From contig JAGWJK010000009.1 in the NCBI GenBank assembly GCA_028865845.1, positions 1-16,295 on the forward strand: DNA of 16,295 nucleotides, given 5' to 3'. Every line of letters begins with the position of its first letter. The stretch's first letter is position 1. The notes beneath the pieces were generated by a model. It did no database searches. It had not been told where the DNA came from and worked only from the letters and a program-made list of their open reading frames with translations. Positions 7,052-13,139 of the stretch are shown in pieces. This DNA is from Rhizobiaceae bacterium (GTDB lineage: Bacteria; Pseudomonadota; Alphaproteobacteria; Rhizobiales; Rhizobiaceae). The translations under genes and the position numbers were made by a program.

Positions 7052-9562
7052 ATGTCCTTGCATGACGCTCACGATCATAGCCATCACGGCCCTGACCACA
7101 GCCACCACCATCATCCCGACGAACCGCAGCCGCCGGTGATCCGCGATCCCGTCTGCGGCATGACCGTCGACCCGAATGCCGGCAAGCCGTCCATGGATTA
7201 TCATGGCCGCACCTTTCACTTCTGCTCCAACGGCTGCCGCACGAAATTCGAAGCTGCACCGGAAACCTATCTTACGGCAAAGGACCCGGTCTGCGGCATG
7301 GATGTCGACCGTGCCAGCGCCCGGCATTTCCTCAAACAGGACGGAGAGAAATTCCACTTCTGCTCGGCGGGCTGCAAATCGAAGTTCGAAGCCGACCCAG
7401 CTGCCTATCGGGACGGCAACAGACCGGCGCCGAAGCCTGTACCGAAGGGCACTCTCTACACCTGCCCGATGCATCCCGAGGTCGTCAGCGATCACCCCGG
7501 CGATTGCCCGAAATGCGGCATGGCGCTCGAACCGATGGGCGTGCCAGCCGCTGACGAAGGCCCCAACCCAGAGCTGATCGACTTTACCCGCCGCCTGTGG
7601 ATCAGCGCCGGATTATCGGTGCCGCTGCTCGCCCTCAGCATGGGACCGATGCTCGGCCTGCCCTTCCGCGCGTGGATCGGCGAGCCCTTGGCCACCTGGA
7701 TCGAACTCGTCCTGGCAACACCCGTGGTCTTGTGGGCAGCGCTGCCCTTCTTCCGCCGTTTCTGGAACTCGCTCGTCAATCGCAGCCCGAACATGTGGAC
7801 GCTGATCGGTCTCGGCGTCGGGACTGCCTATGTCTACAGCCTCGTCGCGACGCTGGCGCCTGGCCTTTTCCCGATGAGTTTCCGTGGCCACGGCGAGACC
7901 GTACCGGTCTATTTCGAGGCCGCGTCGGTCATCGTGGCGCTCGTTTTTGTCGGACAGGTGCTGGAGCTGAAAGCGCGCGAACGCACGGGATCGGCGATCC
8001 GCGCGCTGCTCGATCTCGCCCCTAAAACTGCTCGGCGCGTCGACGCCGATGGCAGCGAAAGGGACGTGCCCGTCGATGACATCAAGACGGGCGACCGGCT
8101 GCGTGTGCGCCCCGGCGAGCGGGTGCCGGTGGATGGCTCCGTCGTCGATGGGCAATCGACCGTCGACGAATCGATGATCACCGGCGAACCCCTGCCGATC
8201 GAGAAGGCAAACGGCGACGCCTTGACCGGCGGCACGATCAACCGCAATGGCACGCTGATCATGCGCGCCGAGAAGGTCGGCGCCGAAACTACCTTGTCGC
8301 GGATTGTCGAGCTCGTCGCCAAGGCGCAACGGTCACGCGCGCCGATCCAGACGATGGTCGATCGCGTCTCGGCAATCTTCGTCCCCGCTGTCATCGCTGC
8401 CGCCGTCATCGCCTTCGCGGTCTGGTGGATCGTCGGGCCGGAGCCTCGGCTGGCACATGCATTGCTCGCGGCCGTCGCCGTGCTGATCATCGCCTGCCCC
8501 TGCGCGCTTGGATTGGCCACACCGATGTCGATCATGATCGCCACCGGCCGCGGCGCGCATGAGGGCGTGCTGGTCCGCGACGCCGAAGCACTGGAGCGCT
8601 TCGCCAAGGTCGATACGCTGATCGTCGACAAAACCGGCACGCTAACGGAAGGCAAGCCCAATCTCACCGATGTCGTTCCCGTCGCAGGCGTCGACGAAAG
8701 CCGCCTGCTGTCGCTTGCCGCCAGCCTGGAACGCGGCTCGGAGCATCCGCTTGCCGAGGCGATCGTCGCCGGCGCGCGGGAACGCGGCTTGAGTTTGGTC
8801 GACATATCAGGCTTTGCCGCAAGAACCGGCAAGGGCGTCGAGGGCAAGGCCGGCGAAACCGCTGTCGCACTCGGCAATGCCTCCATGATGGCCGATCTTG
8901 GAATCCGTACCGATGTGCTCGAAGCCGAGACGCAGCGTCTGCGCAGCGAGGGCAGAACCGTGATGTTCGTCGCCCTCGAGGGCCGTCTCGCCGGCCTCGT
9001 CGCCGTCGCCGATCGCATCAAGCCGACCACGGCCGCGGCGATCAAGGCACTGCACGACAGCGGCCTCAAGATCATCATGGCGACCGGCGACAACGCCGAA
9101 ACCGCCAAGGCCGTTGCCAAGAACCTGGGGATCGACGACGTGCGCGCCGACATCCTGCCGGAAGGCAAGAAAGATCTGATCGATGCGTTGAAGGCCGAAG
9201 GCCGTGTGGTCGCGATGGCCGGCGACGGGGTCAACGACGCACCGGCGCTCGCCGCAGCCGATGTCGGCATAGCGATGGGCACGGGCGCCGATGTCGCCAT
9301 GGAAAGCGCCGGGATCACGTTGGTGAAGGGCGACCTCAACGGCATCGTCCGCGCTCGCCGCCTTTCGGAGGATACGATCCGCAACATCAAGCAGAACCTC
9401 GGCTTTGCCTTCGGCTACAACGCCGTCGGCGTGCCGATCGCCGCAGGCATCCTCTATCCCGTTTTCGGCCTGCTGCTGTCACCGATGATCGCCGCCGCCG
9501 CCATGAGCCTGTCCTCGGTCTCGGTCATTGCCAACGCGCTCCGGCTTCGGTCCGCCAAATAA
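7052..9562 (+). CDS. copA: Cu(I)-exporting P1B-type ATPase with His-rich, YHS-YHS and heavy-metal-binding N-terminus
   Basis: Inner-membrane ATP-driven pump expected to export Cu(I) from the cytoplasm. It has 836 residues. The N-terminus carries ten histidines in residues 4-21, two YHS-type modules (about 30-75 and 78-122, each with CGM and FHFCSxGCxxKFEA), then a heavy-metal-binding module with YTCPMHPEV and CPKCGM (about 136-157). The pump core has the metal site CPC (482-484), actuator TGE (378-380), phosphorylation aspartate D526 in DKTGTLT, SEHP (563-566) and GDGVNDAP (724-731). Late-helix ligands Y789/N790 and M818 with S821/S822 match the P1B-1 (copper) signature rather than zinc or cadmium pumps. 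No GMTCxxC HMA domain is present. Ribosome site CGGAG at 7041. Copper-induced regulation is indicated by the CueR-type promoter upstream and the regulator gene directly downstream. The name copA reflects function; rhizobial relatives may be called actP. Confidence 0.95.
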   Translation: MSLHDAHDHSHHGPDHSHHHHPDEPQPPVIRDPVCGMTVDPNAGKPSMDYHGRTFHFCSNGCRTKFEAAPETYLTAKDPVCGMDVDRASARHFLKQDGEKFHFCSAGCKSKFEADPAAYRDGNRPAPKPVPKGTLYTCPMHPEVVSDHPGDCPKCGMALEPMGVPAADEGPNPELIDFTRRLWISAGLSVPLLALSMGPMLGLPFRAWIGEPLATWIELVLATPVVLWAALPFFRRFWNSLVNRSPNMWTLIGLGVGTAYVYSLVATLAPGLFPMSFRGHGETVPVYFEAASVIVALVFVGQVLELKARERTGSAIRALLDLAPKTARRVDADGSERDVPVDDIKTGDRLRVRPGERVPVDGSVVDGQSTVDESMITGEPLPIEKANGDALTGGTINRNGTLIMRAEKVGAETTLSRIVELVAKAQRSRAPIQTMVDRVSAIFVPAVIAAAVIAFAVWWIVGPEPRLAHALLAAVAVLIIACPCALGLATPMSIMIATGRGAHEGVLVRDAEALERFAKVDTLIVDKTGTLTEGKPNLTDVVPVAGVDESRLLSLAASLERGSEHPLAEAIVAGARERGLSLVDISGFAARTGKGVEGKAGETAVALGNASMMADLGIRTDVLEAETQRLRSEGRTVMFVALEGRLAGLVAVADRIKPTTAAAIKALHDSGLKIIMATGDNAETAKAVAKNLGIDDVRADILPEGKKDLIDALKAEGRVVAMAGDGVNDAPALAAADVGIAMGTGADVAMESAGITLVKGDLNGIVRARRLSEDTIRNIKQNLGFAFGYNAVGVPIAAGILYPVFGLLLSPMIAAAAMSLSSVSVIANALRLRSAK

Positions 9563-9573
9563 GGAGATTTCGG

Positions 9574-9960
9574 ATGAATATCGGCCAAGCCTCCGATCGG
9601 TCCGGCCTGCCCGCCAAGACGATCCGCTACTACGAGGAAATCGGTCTGATCCGCCCGGATCGGAGCGACAATGGCTATCGGGACTATGGCAGCGACGACG
9701 TGCACAAGCTGCGCTTCCTGCATCGCTCGCGCAGCCTGGGTTTTTCCGTCGAGGAGTGCAGGCAGCTGCTGGCGCTCTACGAGGACAAGAGCCGCGCCAG
9801 CGCCGATGTCAAGGATATCGCAAGCTCCAAGCTCACCGAGATCGACCGCAAGATCCGCGAGCTAACGGAGCTCCGACGCACGCTGGAACACCTGGTCCAC
9901 GCCTGCCACGGCAACGAGCGGCCAGACTGTCCGATCCTGGAGGAACTGTCGGAAGGGTGA
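9574..9960 (+). CDS. hmrR: MerR-family copper-responsive regulator HmrR/CueR
   Basis: Cytoplasmic Cu(I) sensor and transcription activator of 128 residues, a standard length for CueR. An N-terminal winged HTH is seen as MNIGQASDRSGLPAKTIRYY then GLIRPDRSDNGYRDY. A dimerisation helix follows (about 75-108). The metal-binding loop ACHGNERPDCPI has two cysteines, C111 and C119, with seven residues between them, matching the C112/C120 pair of E. coli CueR. A serine (S74) fits the position that in Cu(I)/Ag(I)/Au(I) sensors replaces the Cys found in MerR and ZntR. Its AAGGAG ribosome site overlaps the TAA of the ATPase gene, so the two are co-transcribed. This places the regulator under its own copper-activated promoter at 6984-7014. 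That arrangement, with regulator second in the operon, is autoregulatory by inference. Confidence 0.93.
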   Translation: MNIGQASDRSGLPAKTIRYYEEIGLIRPDRSDNGYRDYGSDDVHKLRFLHRSRSLGFSVEECRQLLALYEDKSRASADVKDIASSKLTEIDRKIRELTELRRTLEHLVHACHGNERPDCPILEELSEG

Positions 9961-9967
9961 GGAAATC

Positions 9968-9990
9968 AGCCTCGCGGATAGCGCGAGGCT
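9968..9990 (+). terminator. Hairpin after hmrR, probable transcription terminator
   Basis: Nine bases AGCCTCGCG (9968-9976) are perfectly complementary to CGCGAGGCT (9982-9990) around a five-base loop, starting 8 bp after the hmrR stop. The stem is GC-rich. The tail that follows (TCGGGTATT) has only a weak T content, so termination may be partial or need Rho. It is in the right place to end the copper operon. Confidence 0.65.
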
Positions 9991-10091
9991 TCGGGTATTC
10001 TCGACGGAGCTGATCTTCTCTTCGGTTCGCTCAAATATAGCCATCGCGACGCACTTGTATCGCTAGGCGTGTTCTTGGAGCGAGGCTCACC

Positions 10092-10128
10092 CCACCCTCA
10101 TCCTGAGCTTGTCGAAGGACGAGGGTGG
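10092..10128. repeat. Short palindromic intergenic repeat, copy 1 (37 bp)
   Basis: Perfect eight-base arms CCACCCTC (10092-10099) and GAGGGTGG (10121-10128) enclose a core with TCCTGAG and TCGAAGGA. The core is shared with the element at 10290-10350. I recognise this motif as a small dispersed palindrome common between genes in rhizobia and other alphaproteobacteria. It can fold as a hairpin in DNA or RNA. The gene-free stretch 9961-10360 holds this, the hmrR hairpin and two further palindromes; I see no gene in it. Confidence 0.75.
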
Positions 10129-10146
10129 CCCGGAAGCCAACCACCC

Positions 10147-10199
10147 GCCCTCGTGGTTCGAGGCTCCGGCCTGCGGCCCACGCACCTCACCATGAGGGC
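10147..10199. repeat. Palindromic intergenic repeat of a second type (53 bp)
   Basis: The left arm GCCCTCGTGGTTCGAGG pairs with the right arm CCTCACCATGAGGGC with two mismatches, around a GC-rich middle containing GGCCTGCGGCC, itself nearly self-complementary. It lies 18 bp from copy 1 and resembles another widespread alphaproteobacterial intergenic palindrome. No coding sense. Confidence 0.6.
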
Positions 10200-10289
10200 T
10201 GATCTTACCGCTACCCGATACCTGCTTTCCGCTTTCCGAAACGATCCCCGAGATCGAGACTATCATTAACAACGCCCCCGAAAGCCTCT

Positions 10290-10350
10290 CCGCCTCATCC
10301 TGAGGCGCATCTTGGAGCGCAGCGGAAAGATGCCTCGAAGGACGAGGCGG
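10290..10350. repeat. Palindromic intergenic repeat, extended copy (61 bp)
   Basis: Outer arms CCGCCTCATCC (10290-10300) and GGACGAGGCGG (10340-10350) pair nearly perfectly. An inner pair, GAGGCGCATCTT with AAGATGCCTC, extends the stem with a small bulge. It shares CCTCATCCTGAG and TCGAAGGACGAGG with the copy at 10092-10128 but has a longer middle. It begins 10 bp beyond the thiolase stop and so could also serve as that gene's terminator, though no T-run follows on either strand. Confidence 0.75.
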
Positions 10351-10360
10351 CCTCCGCCCT

Positions 10361-11551
10361 TCAGTTCACCCGCTCCACCGCAATCGCGGTTGCCTCGCCG
10401 CCGCCGATGCAGAGGGCCGCGACGCCGCGCTTCGAGCCCTGGCGTTCCAAGGCGTGCAGCAGGGTGACGATCAGCCGCGCGCCGGTCGCGCCGATCGGAT
10501 GGCCGAGCGCGCAGGCGCCGCCGTTGACGTTGAGACGATCCCGGGCGATGCCGAGATCTTTCGCGGCGGCCATAGCAACGACGGCGAAGGCCTCGTTGAT
10601 CTCGAAGAGATCGACATCGCCCACCTTCCAGCCGGTCTTGTCGAGCACCTTTCGGATCGCCGGGATCGGCGCCGTCGTGTACCAAGCGGGTTCCTGGCTA
10701 TGCGTCGCATGCGCCTTGATTTCGGCGATAATCGGCAGGCCCTCGCGTTCGGCGATCGAGCGGCGCGTCAGCACCAGCGCGGCGGCACCGTCGGCATTCG
10801 CCGAGGCGCTGGCGGCAGTAATGGTGCCGTCCTTGCGGAACGCGGGCTTCAAGGTCGGGATCTTTTCCGGTGACACCTTTTGCGGATGTTCGTCCTTGGC
10901 GATCGTCACCGGACCGCCCTTGGCGGCGACGGAGATCGGGGTGATTTCGGCTTCGAAAGCGCCGGTCTCGATCGCCTTGCGCGCCCGCGTCAGCGTTTCG
11001 ACCGCATAGGCATCCTGATCGTCGCGGCTGAACTGATAGGCTTCGACCGCCAATTCGCCGAAATCGCCCATCGAGCGACCCTTCTCATAGGCGTCCTCGA
11101 GGCCGTCGAGCATCATGTGGTCGAAGATGCGGTCGTGGCCCATGCGATAGCCGCCGCGTGCCTTGGCGAGCAGATAAGGCGCGTTCGACATCGATTCCAT
11201 GCCGCCGGAAACGGCGATCGAGGCCGAACCGGCAAGGATCAGATCATGCGCCAGCATGGTCGCCTTCATGCCCGAGCCGCAGACCTTGTTGACGGTGGTG
11301 GCGCCGACGGCATCCGGCAAGCCAGCCCCGCGCGCCGCCTGCCGCGCCGGCGCCTGCCCCTGCCCCGCCGGCAGCACGCAGCCGAACAGCACCTCATCCA
11401 CTTTTTCCGGCGCCAGCCCGGCCCGCTCCAACGCTGCGCGGATCACATGCGCGCCGAGTTCCGGAGCCTGCAACGGCGACAACTCGCCTTGGAAGCGGCC
11501 CAGGGGCGTGCGTGTCGCTGAGACGATGACGACGGGATCATTGGCGGACAT
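10361..11551 (-). CDS. Acetyl-CoA acetyltransferase (thiolase, AtoB/PhaA-like)
   Basis: Cytoplasmic thiolase that joins two acetyl-CoA to acetoacetyl-CoA or splits acetoacetyl-CoA; used in ketone, polyhydroxybutyrate or fatty-acid metabolism. The 396-residue length matches tetrameric family members. Catalytic residues are visible: nucleophile C91 in NKVCGSGMKA, H351 in NVNGGACALGHPIGATGAR and C381 in LCIGGGEATA. The EINEAFA motif (317-323), a thiolase signature, is intact. The end GGGEATAIAVERVN differs from the common GGGMGIA form. Start ATG at 11551 has a good ribosome site (GAGGAACC). It is a single gene with no phaB or CoA-transferase beside it, so its pathway cannot be read from context. 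A sigma70-like promoter overlapped by a palindrome lies 48-97 bp upstream. Confidence 0.92.
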   Translation of the reverse strand: MSANDPVVIVSATRTPLGRFQGELSPLQAPELGAHVIRAALERAGLAPEKVDEVLFGCVLPAGQGQAPARQAARGAGLPDAVGATTVNKVCGSGMKATMLAHDLILAGSASIAVSGGMESMSNAPYLLAKARGGYRMGHDRIFDHMMLDGLEDAYEKGRSMGDFGELAVEAYQFSRDDQDAYAVETLTRARKAIETGAFEAEITPISVAAKGGPVTIAKDEHPQKVSPEKIPTLKPAFRKDGTITAASASANADGAAALVLTRRSIAEREGLPIIAEIKAHATHSQEPAWYTTAPIPAIRKVLDKTGWKVGDVDLFEINEAFAVVAMAAAKDLGIARDRLNVNGGACALGHPIGATGARLIVTLLHALERQGSKRGVAALCIGGGEATAIAVERVN

Positions 11552-11598
11552 GATGGTTCCTCGCGGTTTATTGAAGCTATGGTTACCGTCATCCCTAG

Positions 11599-11648
11599 CA
11601 CGTTAGATGATGTTCGTCATGTAAATAACGTGTCATTTATGTCGTCAA
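11599..11648 (-). promoter_or_regulatory. Thiolase promoter with overlapping palindrome (candidate operator)
   Basis: Read on the minus strand, TTGACG (11643-11648) and TTTACA (11620-11625) are 17 bp apart, a reasonable sigma70 promoter pointing at the thiolase. Perfect seven-base arms CACGTTA (11599-11605) and TAACGTG (11626-11632) flank the -10 element, with a smaller ATGA/TCAT symmetry inside. A regulator binding there would cover the -10 and start site. Which regulator is unknown. Confidence 0.5.
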
Positions 11649-11718
11649 CCAAGCCGTAGGCCGGTACACGGTTTGGCGCGTAACGCTAATTGCGCAAGCT
11701 TATTGTTGCAGCTATGGA

Positions 11719-11742
11719 TATCCAGATTTCATAAATTGGATA
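11719..11742 (+). promoter_or_regulatory. Inverted repeat just upstream of vapB (candidate VapBC autoregulatory operator)
   Basis: TATCCA (11719-11724) and TGGATA (11737-11742) form arms that extend inward as AGATTT and AAAT with one bulged base. The repeat ends four bases before the vapB GTG. VapBC complexes normally repress their own promoter through such repeats. A promoter-like pair TTGCAG (11706-11711) and TCATAA (11729-11734) with 17-bp spacing overlaps it, which would give a nearly leaderless message. Confidence 0.5.
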
Positions 11743-11746
11743 TACC

Positions 11747-11977
11747 GTGCCCCTCTATATCAAGGATGATGCCATCGACAGGCTGGCCCGGCGCTATCAG
11801 GCGCTGACGAAAGCCTCGACGAAAACGGAAGCCGTGCGGCTGGCGCTTCAGAAAGCGTTGGACGAGGAATTGAGCAAGCCGGCGCTTGCCGATGTCGCCG
11901 TCGCCTTCTGCCGGCAACTCAAGAAGAAGGCTGCCGGCGGAACGCAATCGAACGACGACAAGTCGGGGGAGGCCTGA
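11747..11977 (+). CDS. vapB: VapB-family type II antitoxin
   Basis: A 76-residue antitoxin of the PSK_trans_fac/VapB type. It binds and neutralises the VapC toxin encoded next and, with it, represses the operon. The N-terminus MPLYIKDDAIDRLARRYQAL followed by TKASTKTEAVRLALQKALDEE is the typical short beta strand plus helix-turn-helix-like dimerisation fold. The toxin-binding tail is Lys- and Gly-rich (QLKKKAAGG). The start is a GTG at 11747, directly after an inverted repeat; I see no Shine-Dalgarno sequence, so the message may be leaderless. Its TGA shares one base with the toxin's ATG (TGATG), showing tight coupling. No alternative start gives the family N-terminus. Confidence 0.87.
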   Translation: MPLYIKDDAIDRLARRYQALTKASTKTEAVRLALQKALDEELSKPALADVAVAFCRQLKKKAAGGTQSNDDKSGEA

Positions 11978-12372
11978 TGTTTATCGATGCCTCCGTGCTT
12001 GCCGCGATGATGACTGACGAGAATGACGCGCGCGAATTGGCCCGGCGCATGCAGGGCGATGCGGCGCGCATGACGTCACCTGCGGAAGTCGCTCGAGCGT
12101 CGATCGGGGTTACGGCCACACTCGGCCTGCCGCTCGCCGAGGCCGGCGAAGCGGTCAAAACATTCCTGACGCTGATGAATATCCAGCTTCTCGCCATCCC
12201 GCCGCGTGCGGCTTTTCTGGCGCTCGAAGCCTATGAACGCTTCGGAAAAGGCCGCCATGCAGCCGATCTCGATTTGGACGAGTGCATGACATATGCCTGC
12301 GCCCGCTACTATCGGCAGGCGCTGCTATCGAAAGGCGACCAGTTCGCGCGGACGGATATCGGCATCGCCTGA
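11977..12372 (+). CDS. vapC: VapC-family PIN-domain ribonuclease toxin
   Basis: A 131-residue PIN-domain toxin; VapC proteins are magnesium-dependent RNases that cut tRNA or rRNA when not held by VapB. The fold is readable end to end: MFIDASVLAAMM with acidic D4, PAEVARAS with E37, FGKGRHAADLDLDECMTYACA, and LLSKGDQFARTDI with D121 and D127. In many relatives the third motif reads FGKGRHPAALNFGDC, and the catalytic Asp there is aligned with E102 here, next to C103. Glutamate keeps the charge, so activity is plausible but not certain. A strong GGGGGAGG ribosome site precedes the ATG inside vapB. It ends 16 bp from a convergent gene. Confidence 0.9.
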   Translation: MFIDASVLAAMMTDENDARELARRMQGDAARMTSPAEVARASIGVTATLGLPLAEAGEAVKTFLTLMNIQLLAIPPRAAFLALEAYERFGKGRHAADLDLDECMTYACARYYRQALLSKGDQFARTDIGIA

Positions 12373-12388
12373 CCCGTCCGCATCAAGA

Positions 12389-12700
12389 TTATTGACCGGG
12401 GCAAAGAGAAGTCGGACCGGAGGCGTAGGTGTTTTGGATGCCCACGGCGTTCGGCGATGCGGCGCATTGCAGCCGCGAGATCGAGTCACCCGCACGGATC
12501 GGACCGGTTACCGACGGATCGGTGTTGATGGTGCCGTCCGGAAGGATCGCATCCTTGGAGTGGTCGACATAGTCAGCCGAGGTCTGAACGTCGTCCACCT
12601 TCAACGGCGCCTGCGCGTGATGTTTGTGTGCGGACGCAGCCATGGCCGCGGTGGACATGCCAACGATAAGAACCGATACGGCAAGAGTTTTGAGCAGCAT
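12389..12700 (-). CDS. Small secreted protein of unknown function
   Basis: A 103-residue protein with a clear Sec signal peptide: MLLK, a hydrophobic core VSVLIVGMSTAA, then an AMA cleavage site predicted after residue 21. The mature part of about 82 residues begins with a His-rich stretch (SAHKHHAQ) and is polar, with DAILPDGTINTDPSVTGPI in the middle. It has two cysteines, C79 and C100, which could form a disulfide in the periplasm. I do not recognise a family; it has the look of a conserved rhizobial periplasmic hypothetical. The ribosome site is a perfect AGGAGG. An EcfG-like promoter 41-65 bp upstream suggests stress induction. It converges on vapC. Confidence 0.8.
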   Translation of the reverse strand: MLLKTLAVSVLIVGMSTAAMAASAHKHHAQAPLKVDDVQTSADYVDHSKDAILPDGTINTDPSVTGPIRAGDSISRLQCAASPNAVGIQNTYASGPTSLCPGQ

Positions 12701-12740
12701 GGGTTTGCCTCCTATGGGATTGAAACCAATATTATATATG

Positions 12741-12765
12741 AACCGCGGCGCGGAATATCAGTTCC
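12741..12765 (-). promoter_or_regulatory. EcfG/RpoE2-type general stress promoter (candidate)
   Basis: On the minus strand GGAAC (12761-12765) is followed by 16 bases and GGTT (12741-12744). The alphaproteobacterial EcfG consensus is GGAAC, 16-17 bases, CGTT, so only the first base of the -10 differs. It fits the GGAAC-N18-TT form described for RpoE2 of Sinorhizobium meliloti too. It lies the right distance upstream of the secreted-protein gene, with an AT-rich leader (TATATAATATT). Confidence 0.6.
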
Positions 12766-12813
12766 CTTAAAGAATTATTTCTCATCGAATTTGACGAAGT
12801 CTTAAAGCGGCCA

Positions 12814-13065
12814 TCAGCCGACCACATCGCCGTCGCCCGACAGGTCGTCAAAGAAGCCTTTATCGGCAACCTTACGGCTTTCCGGATACCGTCGATAGAG
12901 ATCTTGGAGTTGTGTCAGGCGCACAGCTAGCGAAACATCGGCACGGGAGCATCGATACTCGCGTTCGCCGCCTTGCCGAACAGTGTCGGGGAGACGCTTA
13001 TCTCTCAATTTCGCCAAGCGCCGAACCACCGCATCGGGACCTCCGTCTTCTGTGAGCAACACCAC
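12814..13065 (-). CDS. Orphan VapB-like antitoxin, no adjacent toxin
   Basis: An 83-residue protein resembling the PSK_trans_fac/VapB antitoxins: PDAVVRRLAKLRDKRLPDTV as the dimerisation half, then LAVRLTQLQDLYRRYPESRK and the characteristic end KVADKGFFDDLSGD. Relatives usually stop right after this end and overlap a vapC start. Here five more residues follow (GDVVG), and the 110 bp downstream encode no PIN domain on any frame I checked. Start is GTG at 13065 or the next GTG at 13062; a stop lies four codons above, so no longer start exists, and the ribosome site is weak. A promoter-like pair sits upstream. Either a solitary antitoxin kept as a regulator or anti-addiction gene, or the remnant of a pair whose toxin was lost. 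Family call is by eye. Confidence 0.6.
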   Translation of the reverse strand: MVLLTEDGGPDAVVRRLAKLRDKRLPDTVRQGGEREYRCSRADVSLAVRLTQLQDLYRRYPESRKVADKGFFDDLSGDGDVVG

Positions 13066-13093
13066 GCCTGCTTTTCAATCAAACGTATGGGTT

Positions 13094-13122
13094 ACAATAC
13101 ATGGAAAATTGCGGCCCGGCAA
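13094..13122 (-). promoter_or_regulatory. Candidate sigma70 promoter of the orphan antitoxin
   Basis: On the minus strand TTGCCG (13117-13122) and TATTGT (13094-13099) are 17 bp apart, about 30 bp before the GTG start. A weak symmetry GTAT/ATAC overlaps the -10. Suggests the gene can still be transcribed. Motif match only. Confidence 0.35.
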
Positions 13123-13139
13123 AATTGCAGATTTCAGTG

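Noticed and set aside
7909..9390. 493-codon open frame on the minus strand
   Set aside because: Antisense to the copper ATPase core with its intact catalytic motifs; the product is Ser/Ala/Thr/Pro-rich with no domain.
10069..10269. 66-codon open frame on the plus strand
   Set aside because: It lies over two palindromic repeats and has no ribosome site or family resemblance.
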